Shown: positions 35,836-41,259 of the stretch, piece after piece | How the letters are laid out: every line of letters starts with the position of its first letter | How positions within the stretch are numbered: position 1 is the first letter of the stretch | Assembly: GCA_946410595.1 (NCBI GenBank) | Contig: CAMKAU010000010.1 | Coordinates: 1-41,259, forward strand | Origin: an uncultured Clostridia bacterium | GTDB taxonomy: Bacteria > Bacillota > Clostridia > Oscillospirales > CAG-272 | Direction: 5' to 3' | Length of the DNA stretch: 41,259 nucleotides | Notes under the pieces: model-generated | Told to the model about the DNA's origin: nothing | The model's database searches: none | Seen by the model: only the letters and a program-made list of their open reading frames with translations | Translations under genes and position numbers: made by a program

Positions 35836-38532
35836 GTGAAACGAACGAAACACGCCGGACGCCCTCTGCTTGCCCTGCTCCTGCTCTGCTCTCTGATGCC
35901 GATCGGCTGCGCGCCCGCCGCGCCGGCCTCCCCCGCCTCGTCGGAAACGGCGGGAACGGGAAAGGCGCCTCTGCCCGCCGGGACCGCCGAACAGACGGAG
36001 GCCCCGCAGACCGCCGCGCCGGAAACGAAAAAAATCGGCGAAACGGAAACCGCCGCGCCGGAAACGGACCCCGCGCAGACCGGGACGGCGGAGACCGATC
36101 CTTCTCACGGCGGGTCGGAGGAGACCGCGGCGCCCGAAACCGCGGCGCCCGAAACCGCGGCGCCCGAAACGGCGGCGCCGGAGACCGAAGCGCCCGAAGG
36201 GCTGCAGGGCGGGGATCCCGCCGCGCCCGTCGTCTTCGTCACGCAGAAGGGCGCCGGCCGGAAGGACGGCTCCTCCCCCGAGAACGCCGCCACCCTTGCC
36301 GACGGCCTCGGCAAAACCAAAAAAACGGGCGGCACGGTCGTCGTCTGCGGTCCGCTCTCCTTCCCGGAGACCTACTACTTCCCCTCCCATGAAGCGACCG
36401 TCGTCCTGACCTCGGTCCGGGACGGGATCGACTACCGGAAAACGAGCGGCGCGAAGCTCACCTTCTCCGCCGACGCGAACTTCTACGGCGACTACCTCCT
36501 CGAGGGGCTGGCCGTCTCCGCCGGAAAAAACAACCTCTTCTTCTGCTTCCAGTATAACAACGTTACGATCGGCTTAGACGTTGAATGCTCCCGGGCAAGC
36601 GGCGTTTCGACCTATATCGCGCTGCTCGGCGGCTACAACGCTCCCTCCTCCCTCCACATGAACGCCTACCAGATCGGCTGCCACAGGGACGCTTCCGTCA
36701 CGGTGAAGTCCGGGACCTGGCAGTATCTGCGCGGCGGCAACAGCCGGATGGACCCAAAGTCCGCGTTCGGCACGGTCGACGAGGGCGTCTCCTTCTCCGT
36801 CTTTATCAAGGGCGGGCGTTTTACCGCCTCCTCGGGACAGGATTTCAACTCCGCCTCCGGGATGAACAGCGTCGCCGGTACGGTCTATATGGAGATCAGC
36901 GGCGGGACCTTTGACGGTCCGGTCTACCTCCTCTCCCGCACCGAGAGCAACCCGAACCGCAATCCCGTCGCGGTTACCGGCAGCGTCACCCTGAAGATCA
37001 CCGGCGGCACCTTCCTCTCGAAGGATCTGGCCGTCCGCCAGGTAACCTCCGACGCGATCACCGTTTCCACCTACGCGAAGACGGTCCTCTGCGTTACGGG
37101 CGGAAGCTTCCCCTCCGGGACCGTCGCCAAGGGCAACCCCGGCGCCCGTCTCTTCCTCGGAAGCGCCGTATCCCTCACCGGCAGCGCCTTTACCGTCACC
37201 GAGCAGAGCGACGCCTCCTGCCTTGCCGTACGGGCGCCCGCCCTCTCCGAAAACGGGATCCGCTATACCGATCCGCCCTCCGTTACGCTTTCCGCGACAA
37301 CGCCGCTGACCGCCGCGGAGAAAGACGCGCTCGGCCCCGAGGCGAAGGAACGCATCGCCGACGTCGACGCGCTGATCGCCGAGCAAAAGAAGCGGGAGAA
37401 CACCCCCGAGCTGCTCGCCGGTCTTTACAGCGCAAAATCGCGCACGCTGAACGACCCCGCCTATTCCCTCTACCGGGTCGAGAGTCTGCGCTTCGTTTCC
37501 CTCCTTACCGGGGAATACTCCGACAACCGCACCCTCTCGAACTACGATATCGCGCGCGTGGGCGGCGGCTATATGATCGACTGCGGCGACTCGGTTTTGA
37601 TGGCGTTCGGGGACAGTAACTCCGAAGACGGCCTCGGCAAGACCTGGCGCGCGAACAGTCTTGCCTTTACCACCGACTTTGACTACACCGACGGACTCCG
37701 GATCGACGGGTTTTATATGGGCGACAGCTTCCAGAGCAAGCCCTTTGCCGGAGAGTTCCTCCCCTCCCTGCACAAAAAGGGAACGGAGGAGTCGAAGATC
37801 CCGACGGGCGGGCTGAAGATCGGCGATACCCTCTATTTCTACTATATGTCGGTCAACGCGTGGGGCACAACGGGCCGCAACGGCTGCTGGCCCTGCAACT
37901 ACGGCGCGCTCGCCAAGTCGACCGATATGGGCCGCAGCTGGGAGACCCCCTCCGATCTGCGCTGGCCGGCGGGAACGGACGTTTCCGACCCGGTGGCAAA
38001 GGTCCCTTACTACGGACTTGCCCAGCTCTATCCCGTCCTTGACGGGGAGTGGGTCTACGTCTTCGGCGTTCCCGGCGGGCGCAAGGGCGCCTGCCGCCTG
38101 ATGCGCGTAAAGGCCGAGCAAATCGAAGATCTTTCCGCCTACGAATACATGACGGGCCGGGACGGAAACGGCCGCGGGATCTTCGAGCGGGGCGAGGCGG
38201 CGATGAACTCCAACTTTGCGGCGATCGAAGCCGCGGTCGGCGGCGTCGGCGTGATGTATAACGAATACCTCGGCGAGTGGGTCATCCTCTACTGCACCGC
38301 CTACGCGGGCGATCTGAAAAACAGTATCGTGATGCGGACGGCCAAGACCCTTGACGGCGTCTGGTCGGATCCGGTCCTGGTCATCAAGCAGGGCGGCGTG
38401 ATGGGCGCGGTCTACGAGCCGCGCGTCTCCTCCGTCTACACGCGGGAGGGCGGCCGCTATATGATGGTCATCACCTCCCGGGCGACCCTCTACCAGTCGT
38501 TTGTGTGGGAGATCGAAGTCTCGAAAAAATGA
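35836..38532 (+). CDS. Paralogous lipoprotein with extended Pro/Ala/Thr/Glu linker
   Basis: 898 aa; same domain order as 33349-35790; signal ...LMPIGC; ETAAP linker. Confidence 0.75.
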   Translation: MKRTKHAGRPLLALLLLCSLMPIGCAPAAPASPASSETAGTGKAPLPAGTAEQTEAPQTAAPETKKIGETETAAPETDPAQTGTAETDPSHGGSEETAAPETAAPETAAPETAAPETEAPEGLQGGDPAAPVVFVTQKGAGRKDGSSPENAATLADGLGKTKKTGGTVVVCGPLSFPETYYFPSHEATVVLTSVRDGIDYRKTSGAKLTFSADANFYGDYLLEGLAVSAGKNNLFFCFQYNNVTIGLDVECSRASGVSTYIALLGGYNAPSSLHMNAYQIGCHRDASVTVKSGTWQYLRGGNSRMDPKSAFGTVDEGVSFSVFIKGGRFTASSGQDFNSASGMNSVAGTVYMEISGGTFDGPVYLLSRTESNPNRNPVAVTGSVTLKITGGTFLSKDLAVRQVTSDAITVSTYAKTVLCVTGGSFPSGTVAKGNPGARLFLGSAVSLTGSAFTVTEQSDASCLAVRAPALSENGIRYTDPPSVTLSATTPLTAAEKDALGPEAKERIADVDALIAEQKKRENTPELLAGLYSAKSRTLNDPAYSLYRVESLRFVSLLTGEYSDNRTLSNYDIARVGGGYMIDCGDSVLMAFGDSNSEDGLGKTWRANSLAFTTDFDYTDGLRIDGFYMGDSFQSKPFAGEFLPSLHKKGTEESKIPTGGLKIGDTLYFYYMSVNAWGTTGRNGCWPCNYGALAKSTDMGRSWETPSDLRWPAGTDVSDPVAKVPYYGLAQLYPVLDGEWVYVFGVPGGRKGACRLMRVKAEQIEDLSAYEYMTGRDGNGRGIFERGEAAMNSNFAAIEAAVGGVGVMYNEYLGEWVILYCTAYAGDLKNSIVMRTAKTLDGVWSDPVLVIKQGGVMGAVYEPRVSSVYTREGGRYMMVITSRATLYQSFVWEIEVSKK
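36121..36198 (+). repeat. 15-bp tandem repeat coding for ETAAP
   Basis: Repeated GAAACCGCGGCGCCC units. Confidence 0.85.
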
Positions 38533-38559
38533 TCGCTTGTCCGAAAGGAGGGTTTTAGT

Positions 38560-39444
38560 ATGCTGAACGTCAACGCCGTTTCCCCTTACGTCCGGGCCGC
38601 GCTCACCTCGACCCTCCGGCCCGGGCTTGTCTTCAAGGAGCGGGCTCTCTTTGACTACGAGCTGATCTGGTTCATCTCCAGCGGCTTCAGTCTTTTGATG
38701 AACGACAAGTCCTACGAGACAAAGCAGGGCGATATCATCCTGATCCCGCCCGGCGTCAACCACACGATCGTCGTTCCGCCGGACTCCTCTCCGCTCCACG
38801 CGCATATCCATTTTGACGTGACCTACACCCCCTCCAGCGAGTTTTCCTACGTCTCCTACAAAAACCTCGCCGACTTCACCGAGGAGGAACGGCGCTGCAT
38901 CCAGCCGGACTTTTTCGGCGGGGAGCTGGAATACCCCTTCCTCAACGTCAGCAACCGCAAGGTGTTTCTCTCTCTGGTGGAGGACGTGATCCGCACCTAC
39001 CACAACAAGCCGGTCCTCTATCAGCTGATCTGCAAGGAGCAGATGACGGCGCTGCTGCGCATGATCATCCGCGACAACATTTCCGAGCTGCGCAGTTTTG
39101 CGCACGAGGAGCCGGACTTCATCAGCAGCGTCAAGAGTTTTATCGACGCAAACTTCCTCAACTCCCGCTTTAATCTGGACGACCTCTCGGAGCAGTTCCA
39201 CTACAACAAGTTCTATCTGGTCAAAAAGTTCCGCTCCACCTACGGCGTCTCGCTGATCAAATACTGCAATTCCCTGCGCTCCGAATACGCCAAAAAGAAG
39301 CTGGAGGAGGGGCTTTCCCCCTCCCGGGTGGGAGATCTGCTCGGGTTCCCCGATATCTATTCCTTCAGCCGTTTCTTCAAGATGCAGTGCGGGCAGAGCC
39401 CCTCCGCATACCTCCGGGAGCTGCGCGGCAAACAGACCCTCTGA
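38560..39444 (+). CDS. AraC family transcriptional regulator (cupin sensor + HTH)
   Basis: 294 aa; [15 protein letters not shown]-terminal [32 protein letters not shown]...[16 protein letters not shown]. Confidence 0.92.
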   Translation: MLNVNAVSPYVRAALTSTLRPGLVFKERALFDYELIWFISSGFSLLMNDKSYETKQGDIILIPPGVNHTIVVPPDSSPLHAHIHFDVTYTPSSEFSYVSYKNLADFTEEERRCIQPDFFGGELEYPFLNVSNRKVFLSLVEDVIRTYHNKPVLYQLICKEQMTALLRMIIRDNISELRSFAHEEPDFISSVKSFIDANFLNSRFNLDDLSEQFHYNKFYLVKKFRSTYGVSLIKYCNSLRSEYAKKKLEEGLSPSRVGDLLGFPDIYSFSRFFKMQCGQSPSAYLRELRGKQTL

Positions 39445-39506
39445 CCCCGCCGGCGCCTTCCGTTTTCCAATCGGTTCCAAAATACCTCAAAAGAAGGAGA
39501 AAAGAT

Positions 39507-40388
39507 ATGGAAAAGAAAATCCCCGTCGCAATCATCGGTCCCGGCAACATCGGGCTTGACCTGATGCACAAGATCCTCAAGCGTTCCAAGAATATGGAGC
39601 TCAAGCTGATGGTAGGCAACGAGACCTCCAAGCACCTTCCTCTCGCCGCGGCGGCCGGCGTGCCGACCACCGACCGCGGGATCGAAGGGCTCCTCGAGCA
39701 CGACGATATCAAGATCGTGTTCGACGCCACCCTCGCCAGCGCCCACATGGTGCACGCGCCGCTGCTCAAGGCGGCCGGCAAGATCGCGGTCGACCTTACC
39801 CCCGCCGCGATCGGTCCCTACGTTTGCCCTCCCGTTAACCTGGAAGGGTACAAAAACGAGCCGAACCTCAACCTGATCACCTGCGGCGGCCAGGCGACGA
39901 TTCCGATCGTGTACGCCCTCAGCGAGGTGACGAAGGTCAACTACGCGGAGATCGTGGCCTGCATCGCGCGCGACAGCGCCGGCCCCGGCACCCGCGACAG
40001 CATCGACGAGTTCACCATCACGACGGCGCGCGCGCTGCGCGTGGTCGGCCGCGCCGAAAAATCCAAGGCGATCATCCTTCTCAACCCCTCCAAGCCCCCG
40101 ATCATGATGAGCAACACCATCTACTGCCTTGTGGAGGATCCCGACGAAAAGAAGATCAACGACGCGGTCAACCGGATGGTGGAACGGGTGCGGCAGTACG
40201 TTCCCGGCTACACCCTCAAGCTCCCGCCCACGATCGACGGACACCAGGTCACGATCATGGTCGAGATCGAGGGCGCGGGCGACTATCTCCCCAAATACAG
40301 CGGAAATCTCGATATCGAGACGAGCGCTGCGCTGGCGGTCGGCGAAGGGATCGCGGAACATCTTCTGAAACAAGGAGGCAATCACTGA
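39507..40388 (+). CDS. mhpF: Acetaldehyde dehydrogenase (acylating)
   Basis: Start at [48 protein letters not shown]. Confidence 0.92.
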   Translation: MEKKIPVAIIGPGNIGLDLMHKILKRSKNMELKLMVGNETSKHLPLAAAAGVPTTDRGIEGLLEHDDIKIVFDATLASAHMVHAPLLKAAGKIAVDLTPAAIGPYVCPPVNLEGYKNEPNLNLITCGGQATIPIVYALSEVTKVNYAEIVACIARDSAGPGTRDSIDEFTITTARALRVVGRAEKSKAIILLNPSKPPIMMSNTIYCLVEDPDEKKINDAVNRMVERVRQYVPGYTLKLPPTIDGHQVTIMVEIEGAGDYLPKYSGNLDIETSAALAVGEGIAEHLLKQGGNH

Positions 40389-40390
40389 TT

Positions 40391-41259
40391 ATGAAACGGA
40401 TCAACATTCTCGATTCCACTCTCCGCGACGGCTCGCACGCGATGAGCCACAAGTACACGACGGAGCAGATGGCGATGCTCGCGGAACAGATCGACAGCAC
40501 CGGCGTCGACTTCATCGAATTCGGCCACGGCAACGGCGTCGGCGGTTCCTCCATCCAGTACGGCTTCGGCGCCGCGACGGACGAGGAGTATATGAAGGCC
40601 GTCAGCCCGAAGGTGAAGAACGCGAAGCTCGCGATCATCACCCTCCCCGGCATCGGGACCCGGTACGATCTGAAGATGGCGAAGGAAAACGGCATCACCG
40701 TCGCCCGGTTCGCTACTCAGATGTCCGAGTGCGATATCGCTCGTCAGCATATCGGTATGGCGAAGGAAATGGGCCTGATCCCGTGGGCGGTCCTCCCGCT
40801 CGCCAAGTTCCTCTCGGTGGAGGAGACGCTCCGCTACGCCCAGACCTCCGAAAAGTTCGGCGCCGAGGTGATCTACCTCCTCGACGGCGGCGGATCCGCC
40901 CTGCCGGAGGAGGTCTACGAGCGTATCTTCACCCTCCAGAAGCACATTGACGTTCCGCTCGGCTTCCACGCGCACAACAATATGCAGCTTGCCGTTGCCA
41001 ACACCCTCGCGGCGATCGACGCGGGCGCGACCTACGTTGATACCTGCATCAAGGGCTTCGGCGCCGGCGCGGGCAACTGCCCCATCGAGCCGCTGCTGCT
41101 CGCGCTTGACCGCAAGGGCTACCGCACCAACGTCGATATGTATAAGGCGATGGACGTGGGCGACACCTACCTCAAACCGCTGATGCCGCGTCCGATGGAG
41201 CTGACGAGCGACCAGATCATGCTCGGCTACGGCGTCTACTCCAGCTTTATCCTCTTTGC
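40391..41259 (+). CDS. mhpE: 4-hydroxy-2-oxovalerate aldolase (3' truncated by window edge)
   Basis: Open to window end; MKRINILDSTLRDGSHAMSHKYT..., GFHAHNNMQLAVANTLAAIDAGATYVDTCIKGFGAGAGNCP; absent from the ORF track. Confidence 0.93.
   Translation, partial: MKRINILDSTLRDGSHAMSHKYTTEQMAMLAEQIDSTGVDFIEFGHGNGVGGSSIQYGFGAATDEEYMKAVSPKVKNAKLAIITLPGIGTRYDLKMAKENGITVARFATQMSECDIARQHIGMAKEMGLIPWAVLPLAKFLSVEETLRYAQTSEKFGAEVIYLLDGGGSALPEEVYERIFTLQKHIDVPLGFHAHNNMQLAVANTLAAIDAGATYVDTCIKGFGAGAGNCPIEPLLLALDRKGYRTNVDMYKAMDVGDTYLKPLMPRPMELTSDQIMLGYGVYSSFILF

Noticed and set aside
33412-36390. 992 aa minus-strand ORF
   Set aside because: Antisense to the DUF4185-like genes; Arg/Gly-rich shadow frame.
36574-39480. 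968 aa minus-strand ORF
   Set aside because: Antisense to the second lipoprotein and the AraC gene.

Overview
High-GC window, probably from a Clostridia/Oscillospirales-like Firmicute (taxon inferred from gene content only). Main blocks: (1) 1-1770: end of an ABC-2-type permease, a DUF6809 + TnpV-like pair, a promoter-driven but degenerate tRNA-Ala-like unit, and dense non-coding repeats. (2) 1805-7761: minus-strand nucleotide genes pyrG, guaA, purB, purA, with a structured purA leader. (3) 7957-20637: a nitrogen-assimilation island. The minus strand carries type III glutamine synthetase, an Amt-PII fusion and asnB. The plus strand carries an archaeal-type split glutamate synthase, a short glutamine synthetase and an ANTAR-domain regulator. 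Both sides of the divergent promoter have a consensus promoter, a 6-bp stem with the identical hexaloop AAAGGC, and an overlapping intrinsic terminator, which looks like a mirrored ANTAR attenuator pair. (4) 20855-23456: PlsC-like acyltransferase with zinc ribbon and a GltS-like symporter. (5) 23536-29525: a minus-strand partner-switching operon (SpoIIE/PP2C-HATPase, STAS, MATE-HATPase fusion, small HD hydrolase, STAS-APH kinase fusion). (6) 29677-32896: a surface protein with CxxC repeats and a zinc-ribbon membrane protein. (7) 33349-41259: tandem DUF4185-like lipoproteins, an AraC regulator, mhpF and a truncated mhpE that the ORF track does not list. Best candidates for a new system are the paired single-hexaloop ANTAR attenuators and the MATE/STAS-kinase partner-switching operon. 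All family names are from reading the proteins; no search was run.
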